Shown: piece by piece, positions 24,954 to 36,049 of the stretch
Layout of the letters: each line of letters starts with the position of its first letter
How positions within the stretch are numbered: position 1 is the first letter of the stretch
Source of the DNA: Mastigias papua
Taxonomy: Eukaryota; Cnidaria; Scyphozoa; Rhizostomeae; Mastigiidae
Assembly (NCBI GenBank): GCA_964019165.1
Contig: OZ025279.1
Location: 8,330,617-8,394,616 of the forward strand
Reading direction: 5' to 3'
Length of the DNA stretch: 64,000 nt
Notes under the pieces: generated by a model
What the model was told of the DNA's origin: nothing
Database searches by the model: none
The model's input: only the letters and a program-made list of their open reading frames with translations
Position numbers and translations under genes: made by a program

Positions 24954-25232
24954 ATTTGACTGTAATTACCACGTCTTCACTCACTGAACCTGCGTCATTT
25001 GTTGCTATGCAAACGTAACGTCCAGCATTCTGTGGTTGAATGTCATTCAACTTCAGTAGTGCTGTTTTGGGTTTATCCTGCAGTATTGATTCTAATATTT
25101 TAGAATCTTTTCTCCATTCAAGTTTGGGTGGTGGTGTGCCATGCTTTACTAGACATCGCAACTCTACGTCACTGCCCTTTGCTATGTCATGCCCCATTTC
25201 TTTGTTACTTGATATGACAACTGATGGTTTAA
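24954..25232 (-). CDS. Ig-superfamily gene, Ig exon A2
   Basis: Duplicate of exon A1 in the second block: 279 nt, phase 1-1, splice sites intact. One silent GGC/GGT-type change from A1 was noticed (third base in the PPP region). Confidence 0.9.
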
Positions 25233-26731
25233 CTGCAGAAGAATTTGTACGGATGTTTTTGGTTTGTTGATTTACAAGGAACGTTCTTGCTAATCAAAGC
25301 TTCATGTTTTTTTAGGACAATGGCAAGAATAGAAAACACTAAAAGGCAACTACTCCCTACAAAATGTCGTCTCAACAAAACAATCTGTCCTTCTAATGAC
25401 ACAGTGCAATAAACAAATTCGCAGTAGTTCGACCTATACCACGAATAAGCGAAGTTTTTGGCCATTAGAAGAACAACTTTGTACCGTGCATACAGCATAT
25501 TCGGACGATGAACGAAATAACTCTAGGAGTTATAGGTTGGTACACCCTTCGAGCTGTTTGAAATATCTACCTGTATTGCTTTTTTAACATCAAATTGCCG
25601 TTTGATATTGTTACAACCACCTTTTTAGCAGAATATAATGAAAACTCTTGCAAATACAAAACATAAAAACTATGGCATATTTATTCTTTGAGGGACGTTA
25701 TACATTAAGCAAGAGGCGAAAGTACTGGAGTCCTAAACACGCTGAGTACTCGAAGCATCATGGGATGGGTCAGACATAAGTTAAGGGGAATACATGATAA
25801 TCAATTTTAGAGTTGCAGTTCTGTCTGGTTTATGGTGGTATTTTGAAACGCTAGATTGTAGTTGCATCATCCTATTATGGAGTTGTATAATTTTTGAAAG
25901 AATTTTGAGAGATTGCAGGAAAACTTTCTGCATACAGTATATGAATGAAAAACACAAGTAATATTTTACTTGTAGCGAAGAGATTCTCTAAAAATTGCAC
26001 GTGCTTTTTATACGAAAGTGGTTTATAGGAAAACAGTGCTCGACTGCTCAGAAACTTCAGAAAGTTCAGTACTGGATATTTGAAACCATAAGAAGTTGAT
26101 AAGTCCATACACATTTGAGAATACACTTCCCTTCTGTTTAATATAGGTAGTAGATGTTTTGTGATAATCCATGTATTTCAGTGCTGTGTTTGTGTAGTAT
26201 ATGTATTTGTGTGTAACACTGCAGTTTTACGGAAGCTCATAAATTTGTGCTAAGAAAGTCTTAAGAAAGTTCCTGTAACAATATCCTGAAAAAGATCTGT
26301 ACTGTACGAAAGAAACTTTCTTATACATAACAATCTGCATGCCCTATGTAGTTGCACACTGCCTATTTATTATTGCAATCAATTATATTTTAAGTTTACA
26401 AGATCTTGTGACGTTAAGAATGAAGGGAAGAAATCTGACTGGAGTCGATCACTTGCTTGGGGGCTATCCACATACTTATCCTGTAGTCCAATGAATCACA
26501 GATTCCCGACCATGGAGCGAGACACCATTCTAAGGTTCTAAGAATCAACAACAGCCGTTAAGATCAGTCACAGAAGTTTGATTCGCTTCATTACTAACCG
26601 GGAGTAGATTCTTTGACCAGAAGAATTATAATGGAGTACACCATAGAGCATTGCATTCTGAGTGCAAGGTCAACTGTTGAACACTACGTGTTGGAATGAC
26701 TTTCTCCAATCATATGCCAGCTTCATAGAAG

Positions 26732-27064
26732 TACCGTAAATCCTCGAATTAGCCCCCTGGGGGCATATTTATTTTTGATGCTTTTTGGGTGGGGGCTTAT
26801 TCGAGGGGGGGGGCTTATAAAATTATTTGACAAATGTCGTATAAAAAGCTCATTGTCAAAGCTCCTTTTTTCCGTACTATGTACCACAAGAACAGTCTAA
26901 ATTTAGGCATTATTCTTTATCAAAGTCTTCATCATCGTTTGGGGTGGGGCTTATTCGAGGGGGGCTTATTAACAATATGAAGTTCTAGCATGGGGGCTTA
27001 TTCGAGGGGGGCTTATTCGAGGGGGGGCTTATTCGGGGGGGGGCTAATTCGAGGATTTACGGTA
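26732..27064. mobile_element. MITE type 1, copy 3
   Basis: Duplicated copy of the 16160-16493 element in the third 5.3-kb block. Confidence 0.75.
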
Positions 27065-28457
27065 TATGCGTTCCGTTTAGTATTGTCGTATTTGCGTACC
27101 GTTTAGTACTGTGCTAATTTAAGCATCGCAGATATCTCTAACAAGCAAAGTCAATTAAGAGATTGTACTTTTTTACACGTATCTACAAAGTCAAAATTAA
27201 GGAGAGCACATTCAAAGCCACTAAAATTCTACGTTACGAAATATGTAAACTTAAGATCTAATGAAAATCTAGATAATTAACCATTTAGTACAGCTAGCGC
27301 TCAATCGATCATTTGGAAAGATTTTGAGATACCACAAAACCTAATTTCGAGAGCAGTAAACGACTGTTGAATCTTGAAACCTTGAGGGCACATTGTCATA
27401 ATAAAAGAAAGAGGCAAACGGTTTGGGTATGTGAGCTTAAGATGTGCATTACCAATTGGTGTTGGACCGATGTGCTCGTTGAAAAGTCCCAGTTGTCTGA
27501 CATGGAGCAACTCCCTTGGTGCTTTGAGTGTTAGAAAATTCACCAAGCAAATGATAACTGGGAAAAGAGTATTCAGCATATAGCCGGTGATTTCTTTATC
27601 TTTCTACTACTAGAGATACTGATAGAAACTCTCGTGAATCCAAGTATCCATGGGTTTGTCGTTGTGATAATTCCATTGCTTCAACGTGGTTTTCATGTGG
27701 ATTTACGTTGATAATGACATCATTCAACTTCTTCATTCTACTTATGTGATATCCTGCTATTTAACAGGGAAAGCGGCACGAAATAAATCTAATCACCCAA
27801 TGAAATTGCATTAACTGTAACTTATACTCCTTAAATTATACATAACAAAAATTGTTTTCGTTCTGTATCGATTAGTTAAAATGCCATACGAAAGCTATAA
27901 CTGACAAAAGCAGTAATATGAGATTTGACTTGTTTGCATTTGCATTGCCTCTGTAATCCCTCTGTAGTTTTGATGCTGCAAGAGAGAGCGTAGTTTACAA
28001 GCAAATATGCATACTCAGATTCCTGCCAAACTTGCTTCTAATCAGCAAAGGATTTTAGTTGGCATGTCTATTTCACAAAGCTTGCGGAATTACCAATTAC
28101 TCCCTCTTACAAAAGGTTAATGTGTCTTACGATATTTATATTAGATTGCAAATGGAAAATTTGTTCTGATTCAGCCAGTGCATTTTTGTCTACATCAGTT
28201 ACACTCTTTAAATTCAGAGAGATCTGCACGTAGAATAACACATCAACTTTCCTTTTTCGAGTTTATTATGAACAAGCGATTAATTAATTCTTTTGACTAA
28301 TTCTGGGAGCATCTTCTCAGGTGGAACAGCCATCTGGGATCATCCTAGTAAACTAATGGAACCCTCATAGTTTGCAGTCAAGAATAAATTACAGGAGCAT
28401 ATCATTTTCATATATCACTACCTCCCTGAATGCGGCATATATAGCAGTTATTAGGTG

Positions 28458-28847
28458 TACCGTAATTTCTCTTTTAGCTCCCTTTCTCAATTATGCCCTC
28501 CTGTCCGAGTAGCCCCCTTTATAGAAGCAATAATTTATTATGTCTCTCTCCAAAATACTGATAATACCAAAAATGATTTATCTTGATAAAAAGAATTAGC
28601 TTGGTGGTATTGACGACGTTCATGTGTACTCAACAAAAGTCAAAATCGGGTTCAAACGTCTATGAGCTGCAAATATAAATGATGATAATTGATGGAGACT
28701 GTAATGTTATTAATAATGATTCTTAAATTATACATGTCTTTCCACCATAGAAAATCTTTCATAGTTCAACAAACTATTAGGCCCCTCCCTCTGAAGTGCC
28801 TGACAACAATTACCCCTCAAGTGGGGCATATTAGAGAATTTACGGTA
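28458..28847. mobile_element. MITE type 2, copy 3
   Basis: Duplicated copy of the 17886-18275 element in the third 5.3-kb block. Confidence 0.65.
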
Positions 28848-29574
28848 CTTATGGGCTAATAAAGTAATTAAGATATGACGATTAAAACTCCCGGGGCACA
28901 CATGATTAAATCCTTATGAAAAGGTGCTGAACTAGTGGACCAAAGGTGCTTGCTAACTTTTTATTATCATGTTAATTGAGAGATTTATCTTAATTTGGGA
29001 ACATCTCACCGAGGACTATGTAGTGTCTGAGGATTTCTGCATAGGTTTGAAATACTTTGGCAAATATTGCACTCAATTGTCAGTAATGCTGATCTACACT
29101 TTAGCAAAGTTAATAAAATTTTCATCGAAATTATAAGAGATGAAATTCTAGATAAGAATCTAGCCTGAATATGTTGATTGTAAAAAGTTTGATTAGAGCT
29201 TATGTAATAATTCAGACGTTTGAAATTTGTCGCCCCTCTGTCGCAATTGCACAAGGGGGATGTACTACAATCTCTGAATAAAAGTCTTGAAACATGTACT
29301 ATGATTCACACCATAGACAAGCTATTGCATCTCTCCCCCGGTAAACAATGTCTCATTTAAATCATATCAGCAATCTCAAGGGTAGAAGTGATGTTCGTGG
29401 ACAATACTATGGATTTTGGCTATCGACTCAACATTGCGTGAGGGGGTTTACACTTTAACTGGTATCACGGAGAAGCAACAATAATCGAACTTCATCAAAA
29501 CTGCATTTGTTCCAAGTACGTTGTGTAGGAATTTTAGTCATGCCATTGAATATAGATGCAATAAAGACACTTAC

Positions 29575-29820
29575 GCTCACCAATGACAGTGAATGTCACT
29601 TTAATGTATCCAAAGCCATTTTCACCTTCGCAAGTATAATTTCCGAAATCTTCACTTTTTGCAATTTTAATCGTTAGTCCACTGCGCTGGCCAAGCTGGT
29701 TATGTCCCTTGAACCACGTGTACATCACCCGAGGGTATCCATTAATAGGACAGCTGAAATCCACAATTGAGCCCAAACTTGATTTGATATGTGTGGAATA
29801 GCCAGGCTTTAGTTCAATAT
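29575..29820 (-). CDS. Ig-superfamily gene, Ig exon B3
   Basis: Duplicate of exon B1 in the third block, with acceptor and the two alternative donors kept (exon end 29581 or 29575). Its protein is identical to B1 and B2. Confidence 0.85.
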
Positions 29821-30251
29821 CTAGAATACATACCAAAAGGAGTTTTTCTATTTTCCAATAGTCACAAATATGCAGTATCAAGAAATATTAAGTCTATTGC
29901 CACATTACTGGCCTAGTTAGTACGATTTCGATTTACTCTAGTTAAACGATATCGCAAACATAGAACTTTACAGGTCTGCTTGACTAGATTTCGATCTACT
30001 CCAGTTAGACGTTTTTGAAAGTATAGAACTATGTTGAACATGAACATTTTTCAAGATTGAATATGATTTACAAAGTCACTAAAGGTTTAACATCCTAGGT
30101 ATTATCTGTTACTCATAGATGTAATCAGAAATTTCAGTTGCTTTGCAAACTGTAGCTTTTTACAAGCAAATTCCCAGTATTCACGAAGTAGTCAAAATTG
30201 TATGTTAATTGTCTATCCCATAGGCAAAGAGATTTGGTGGAAAGTACTTAC

Positions 30252-30530
30252 ATTTGACTGTAATTACCACGTCTTCACTCACTGAACCTGCGTCATTTGT
30301 TGCTATGCAAACGTAACGTCCAGCATTCTGTGGTTGAATGTCATTCAACTTCAGTAGTGCTGTTTTGGGTTTATCCTGCAGTATTGATTCTAATATTTTA
30401 GAATCTTTTCTCCATTCAAGTTTGGGTGGTGGTGTGCCATGCTTTACTAGACATCGCAACTCTACGTCACTGCCCTTTGCTATGTCATGCCCCATTTCTT
30501 TGTTACTTGATATGACAACTGATGGTTTAA
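30252..30530 (-). CDS. Ig-superfamily gene, Ig exon A3
   Basis: Duplicate of exon A1 in the third block, and the first A exon met after the V-like exon in gene direction. It is 279 nt, phase 1-1, with intact GT-AG sites. It shares the silent changes of A2. Confidence 0.9.
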
Positions 30531-31081
30531 CTGCAGAAGAATTTGTACGGATGTTTTTGGTTTGTTGATTTACAAGGAACGTTCTTGCTAATCAAAGCTT
30601 CATGTTTTTTTAGGACAATGGCAAGAATAGAAAACACTAAAAGGCAACTACTCCCTACAAAATGTCGTCTCAACAAAACAATCTGTCCTTCTAATGACAC
30701 AGTGCAATAAACAAATTCGCAGTAGTTCGACCTATACCACGAATAAGCGAAGTTTTTGGCCATTAGAAGAACAACTTTGTACCGTGCATACAGCATATTC
30801 GGACGATGAACGAAATAACTCTAGGAGTTATAGGTTGGTACACCCTTCGAGCTGTTTGAAATATCTACCTGTATTGCTTTTTTAACATCAAATTGCCGTT
30901 TGATATTGTTACAACCACCTTTTTAGCAGAATATAATGAAAACTCTTGCAAATACAAAACATAAAAACTATGGCATATTTATTCTTTGAGGGACGTTATA
31001 CATTAAGCAAGAGGCGAAAGTACTGGAGTCCTAAACACGCTGAGTACTCGAAGTATCATGGGATGGGTCAGACATAAGTTA

Positions 31082-33273
31082 CTGGAAAGCTTGAGCTTCA
31101 TTATTCTGAAGTAAGCGAATTTCTCTGATCTCCGTAGTACAGTCAAAAAGTGAGTCGTCAGAAATTCACCTAATGACTGTATCATAAATGAAAAGCTTCG
31201 TTACTTATCAGCTTTATAATGAAGTTTGCATGCAATTTAGTTTGGATGTAAACAAAGCCTTATCCCACAGACAATCGCAATTTCACATGATAGATGCAAT
31301 ACAACAAAATAAATTGGCTGTTCAAATTCCTAGTACCACCTGCTTTGACATGAGCAGATGTTTCCAGTTGTTGATTTACGTCTTTCTGAAGCAGTTTATA
31401 TTCGTATTGGCAGATGAATTTCTCCCCAAATCGTCATAATGATTTTCTTAGAATGACCACAAGTTAGATGCATTGAAACTTTGTGCTTGAGGTAAGCCAT
31501 TTAACAGATACGGACATCATATGTTTGCCTCCTGCAGTAAAGTACCTCATATAGGTGACAAATTTTACCCTCAGCTAGATTGCTCTTGAATAAATAGTAT
31601 AAATTGTCTCCACTTTCTGCCTCATTTAGGTCTGATGTTTTCCTATCAGATACTTCGTGAATGAAATTCTTCCATTTGATAGCATCGTAGGAAAATTTGA
31701 TTGCCAAGTGAACCAAAAGAAGTGCAATACAAAAATACATCTTAAGAAATCGGTATAAAGCCTCTATTCCTCCCAAAATACCTAGAAATTTGAATGAGGT
31801 AGGCCTGTGGATCCGGGTTAATATCTGTTCTTACAAGTACAACAGGATTCTTTCTCTGACAGAGTTATGTTATATTCCATTACAAAAGATCCATTCAAAT
31901 TCAGAAAACTGAGACAACTTGTAATTTTGATTGTGTCCTTTATCCAAGCAAAATATAACTGTAGTGGCAGCCCGTGGGTTCTTCAACTGGGAGGGAAAAT
32001 TGGGTGTGGTCCAACAAACCTTTAGGAACCACACCCCATAGTTCTTTATTTCATTGCTTACCTCCAGAGAGCAAGGTGGTCAATACTGGCTGAAAGCATC
32101 ATTACTGTCAATGATCAGTATGTTCTCTTGATTAAATTAAAGCATTTTTAGGCACAATTGGTCTTACACTATTGCTTTTGGAAATGAAAATCTTTTAATC
32201 CAAGGGCATTAAAACAAAACCTTTGTTAAATAGATATTTACCTTTAAACAACTAAAGAGAATGATACAAGCTGAAGCAATAAAAATCAAAATATGGCTTT
32301 GACAATTTTTAATTTACTTATAATTGTAGAGCCTCCTGAGCAATATAGAGAGGAATTTAGCTCTCCTATTGTTGAGTGGGACAAACACAGCAATCACTTC
32401 TTGATTGAAATCAGAGCCTCTTAAAAAGCCATTTCTGATGGAGAGCATGTATTGTGAAAGATATTTTAACCTATGTCTTTCAAATTTCCAATGAGCTTAA
32501 GAAACTCTAGTATGTCTAGATAAATGTTGAACAGACCTGGCATTATTGCACTTTGGCATATAAGGTGTGTACATGTGATACATGTGACATAAATCGTTGG
32601 AAAAATATTCCAGATAGATTGTAATGCTCACTATCTTGAAGGCACTGGAGGCTGGCTCATGAAAATCAAAGTGGTCTTTTTCCATGACTGGATTACTAAT
32701 AAAACTGCAGAAACAGTTCTACTATGAAGATAAGATCTTGTCTGCACAGATTTAGAAAGTGTAAATCATCAAGACGTGATACTCATTTTACGTAATGAGA
32801 TGGGAACTGAAAGTGTACATAAAATAGCAAAGAACACATTTACAACTAGTGACTTGTGAAACAGCCTTTGCAAAATAATATTAAGCTAATGGTCACAACA
32901 ATAAACCGAATGAGCATTAGGATATGCTTCTGCTATGCTCTGAACAACCCAATACTGGCCACTCATTCGACAAATTCTGCTTTCATGAGTCCTTGGAAGA
33001 ATACTATCCAAACAGCTGAGCACTTGGTAGATATATCATACGTAACATACATGAGCACAAAAACATTTTGTAAGTAATTTGATACATCGATTGTTTCATC
33101 TACAGTCATACTGTTCGCAAACTCTCTGAACTTTTCATTACACAATTTTGAGTATGATACCAAACAGCTTCTGTGGAAAAGTGCTAAAATTTTCCTAAGT
33201 ACAATAACAACATCAGTGGTCACTTGAAACAGAATCAAGAGCTACTCTCTGTAGTGCACGAATTCTTGGAATA
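31082..33273. other. intron or unassigned unique sequence
   Basis: Lies between exon A3 and the V-like exon. A minus frame at 31776-31501 starts with a hydrophobic run (MYFCIALLLVHLAIKF) that could resemble a signal or anchor segment. It lacks a clear donor and has no domain, so I do not call it. Confidence 0.3.
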
Positions 33274-33281
33274 CGCTTGGC

Positions 33282-33645
33282 GGCGGATGTGCAGTTTAGG
33301 GTAATAGCCAAATAGACTAATTCTATACGAAATTACTCCTTACAATGAAGAGCGTCAAAAAAAACGATAAAAAATGCGGTACTACTTACCAAGTACCTAT
33401 TTACATTTACCTCAATCAACATTGAAATCCTTTGTCCATTAAGAAACTCCCGCCCATTCTACAACTAACGGTAACCCTAACCCGGGCCCTCACCCTACAC
33501 AAAACCTTAACCCTGACCCTAACCCTAAGTAATGAGTAAGTAGTGCCGCACTTTTTATCGTTTGTTTCGACTCTCTTCGTTGTAAGGAGTTATTTCGTAT
33601 AGAATTGAAGGCGAATTGGCTGTTACCCTAAGCTGCACATCCGCG
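33282..33645. mobile_element. long-TIR MITE with telomere-like core
   Basis: 364 bp. Arms of about 105 bp (from GGCGGATGTGCAG on the left, ending CTGCACATCCGCG on the right) are imperfect inverted copies. CGCTTGGC occurs on both outer sides (33274-33281 and 33646-33653), an 8-bp target duplication that suggests the hAT superfamily. The loop holds CCCTAACCC-type repeats at about 33469-33528. It lies in the intron between the V-like exon and exon A3. Confidence 0.85.
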
Positions 33646-33653
33646 CGCTTGGC

Positions 33654-34186
33654 TTACATGAACAAGCTTCGCCAACTAATTCTGGCCTAGGACCTAAATG
33701 CTTCAAATCTCCTTTTCCTACCACACCTACTAGGCAGGCAGGATGCATTTGACCATGTCTTACTGCAGTTATAAGTGCAAAGGCAGAGCAAGCACAACTG
33801 AAGACTGAAAGTAACTTGACTATGACCTCGTGAACGCAAATAAGCAAGTAGGCTTCTATCGCAATTCGTCCTCAAGATCATAACATCTAGGGTGTTTGCC
33901 CTGCGAATGACATCATAGGTCATCATCAAAGATCATGCTCTAAGCTATGATGCAATTGTTCTTATTGAAGGGAGGCTCCAAGTTAACATGAAAACTATCT
34001 CGAACCTAGCTTTGCCGACTATTTGCTATATGCTAGATTGTATTCATCACTGTTAGTGTTATAAGCTACTGGGCAGAAAATTATTTGTTTTTTATTTTTC
34101 TTTGGCTGCACAATTGTACCAAATCTGCAAGGTTCATAAGCTTATACTTCCTAAAAAGATTAAAGCTAGAGACCAGAATAACTCAC
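33654..34186. other. intron sequence, nothing recognised
   Basis: Between the MITE and the V-like exon. No exon or repeat is recognised. Confidence 0.3.
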
Positions 34187-34609
34187 CAGCTATTTTGACA
34201 TTGATTATCTTCATGTGAAAATCCCAGCTATCCACCTCCAGTTTGCATAGGAACTTAAATGATGATATGTTCCTTGGAACTGACTTGATGATCAGTATGA
34301 AAATAGAGTTGGTTTGGCGTGTAAATTCTGTCAAGTTGTTGAATATTGAACTTGGCACATCATGTTTTTCCTTTTTGAAATTTCCGTTTTTCTTGGAGTA
34401 GAATAGACTCCATAGTTTTAGATTTCCAGAATTTGAACCATCTGATGGAATAATCACCGATACACGATGGTACGTTCTTTTGCCAGTGTAATTCCACTTC
34501 AAAGTCAGTCTCTTTCCTGGTAGTCCTACATAGTCATCTCTTGCGTGAAGTTCCTTTTCTTGGTTTGTTGCATCTGATTGATGTATAATTCTTGTGAGCA
34601 ATATTATTC
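34187..34609 (-). CDS. Ig-superfamily gene, V-like N-terminal exon
   Basis: A 423-nt exon (141 codons), phase 1-1, acceptor TTATTTCATAG and donor GTGAGT. It opens with a hydrophobic stretch IILLTRIIHQSDA that could be the end of a signal peptide. A V-like pattern follows: GLPGKRLTLKWNYTG on the B strand, where the usual Cys is replaced, then LKLWSLFYSKK, NSIFILIIKSVPRNISSFKF and FLCKLEV, which keeps the F-strand Cys. Such Cys-poor V-type domains occur in invertebrate Ig receptors. Spliced to A3 it stays in frame. The first exon with the initiator ATG was not found; the frame's apparent start at 34625 is only TTG. The Ig assignment is moderate and rests on pattern plus context. Confidence 0.6.
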
Positions 34610-35752
34610 CTATGAAATAAGGCAAGTATCAAGAACTCGTTTATTAGCGCATTTCTGCGTTAAGAGTAACCAAAAGAAGAGTAAAGAGATGCATGCTTAT
34701 TTTATGCTAGTATGCTAATCATACTATGGCGATATTCTTTAGACTTGGATTTTGGAACCGCATTGTTTCCTGCATGGTGTAGAGTTCTTTATGAACAGCG
34801 TTTACTGGACCTTCTCATACATTGACGTATCCTTTGCTTTACTTAACAAAGGGGTGAAAAAGCATGGAACTTGGGGATGTGCTTTTCAGAAATTTTGCTG
34901 ATTAATAAGCTTTGAATTGTTGAAACAAGGAGATTGTTAAGATGTAATTCAAGTTAGCTTCAGAGAAGAAGATACTTCACTCTCTGGATGTGAAATTCTA
35001 AACTTTAGTCCCATGGTTCAAGTTGGCTCAAAGGAATAAATTCTTATTTTTTTACCTGTGAGCAACTAGAACTGAGCTTCCAATGTATTGTGGGGCATTT
35101 CTCTCAATTTATTGAAGAGAAATTATCGGGCGCAAATAATTTTGTGCTAATATGTAGCAGAAAATCCCACTGAAAACTATGTCTTGGCAACCAAACTCGA
35201 TGGAAAATCATGACTCAGGCTGAGAATGCTATAAACTGTAAATACTACTATCAGCTTTCTCAAAACTATTCCTCACACTGATATTTGAGTCTCAGTAGCA
35301 TTGGCCGTACGATACTAGCATTTAGCCAAATTCATTGGTCGAATACTGGCACTCACACAAACAATATATCACTTTCGAAATGCCAAAAACTTTAATAGTG
35401 TGGCCATTTTTCTGCTTTCTAATTACAAAATACAATTTTGCGTGACATAAGTTAGTGGTTATTCCATATAGTTTCCTTCTCTTTATACTTTCTGTCGTGA
35501 TAATTGAAGGGATAAACGGCAGAGGATTTTTCATTTAGCTAACTCCCTTCAATGTGCATTGGCCTATTCTTGTATACAATATCTGTGACGAGTCATGAAT
35601 TGCTCGTGCAACTGTATTACAGCAGAAAGCTGCTTCAGTTCTGATGAAACAATACCCCACAAATGTAGAAGCACTAGATAAATCGATACACTACGGGTGA
35701 GCATATACAGACATATTAGAGAGATTTTACCAATACTGACAGAAAGAAACAA
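34610..35752. other. no exon recognised
   Basis: A first exon with signal peptide would be expected upstream (to the right) of the V-like exon. I see no convincing ATG-containing exon here. Confidence 0.3.
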
Positions 35753-36049
35753 CAATCCTCGCCAAAATTGTTGGAACACCTACTGCATTGTAACAGAATT
35801 TCGCTCCTTCTCCATCCCTCCCCCTGATACAATGTTGAAGTATGACGAGGTTGTTCTGCTTTGACAGTTAATTTCGCTAATGACTGGTAGATGGTCACTT
35901 CCTACGTAAAAATCAACATTGTTCATGGGGGGGGGAGGGGGGAAGGGAAATAGGAAGAGGAGAGTTATCCACTGGCAGTAAAACAGGAATAACGTTGTTC
36001 TCCAGGATGACTAAACCGTTGGTGTTCCAACTAATTTTGGCGAGGATTG
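35753..36049. mobile_element. small TIR element
   Basis: Arms of about 28 bp are inverted: CAATCCTCGCCAAAATTGTT, continuing GGAACACC, on the left, and GGTGTTCCAACTAATTTTGG, continuing CGAGGATTG, on the right. The interior has a G-rich tract near 35925-35945 and no coding frame. No target duplication was identified. Confidence 0.6.

Larger units (their letters stand above)
20483..25780. repeat. 5.3-kb tandem segmental duplication, copy 2 (5298 bp)
   Basis: Middle copy, same gene order as copy 1. It shares with copy 3 the 23-bp insertion containing GATTCACACCATAGACAAGC and most diagnostic substitutions. The 2/3 split is therefore younger than the split from copy 1, consistent with unequal crossing-over in an existing duplication. 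Confidence 0.97.
25781..31078. repeat. 5.3-kb tandem segmental duplication, copy 3 (5298 bp)
   Basis: Last copy. It ends ATGGGTCAGACATAAG, then TTA (31079-31081) leads into unique sequence CTGGAAAGC. It is nearly identical to copy 2 except for isolated changes and a tight cluster of six differences at 27442-27501. Confidence 0.97.

Noticed and set aside
15209..31081. Assembly artefact producing a false triplication
   Set aside because: The copies differ by a 23-bp indel and a private cluster of substitutions, so they are distinct sequences, though read depth would still be worth checking.
33469..33528. Chromosome end or true telomere
   Set aside because: The repeats are few, degenerate and enclosed in a MITE with target duplications, with unique sequence on both sides.
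35731..35779. Candidate first exon with a signal peptide for the Ig gene (joins in phase 1 to the V-like exon and gives a hydrophobic leader)
   Set aside because: The frame has no ATG, since it opens with GTG right after a TAG, and half of it lies in the inverted arm of a small TIR element.
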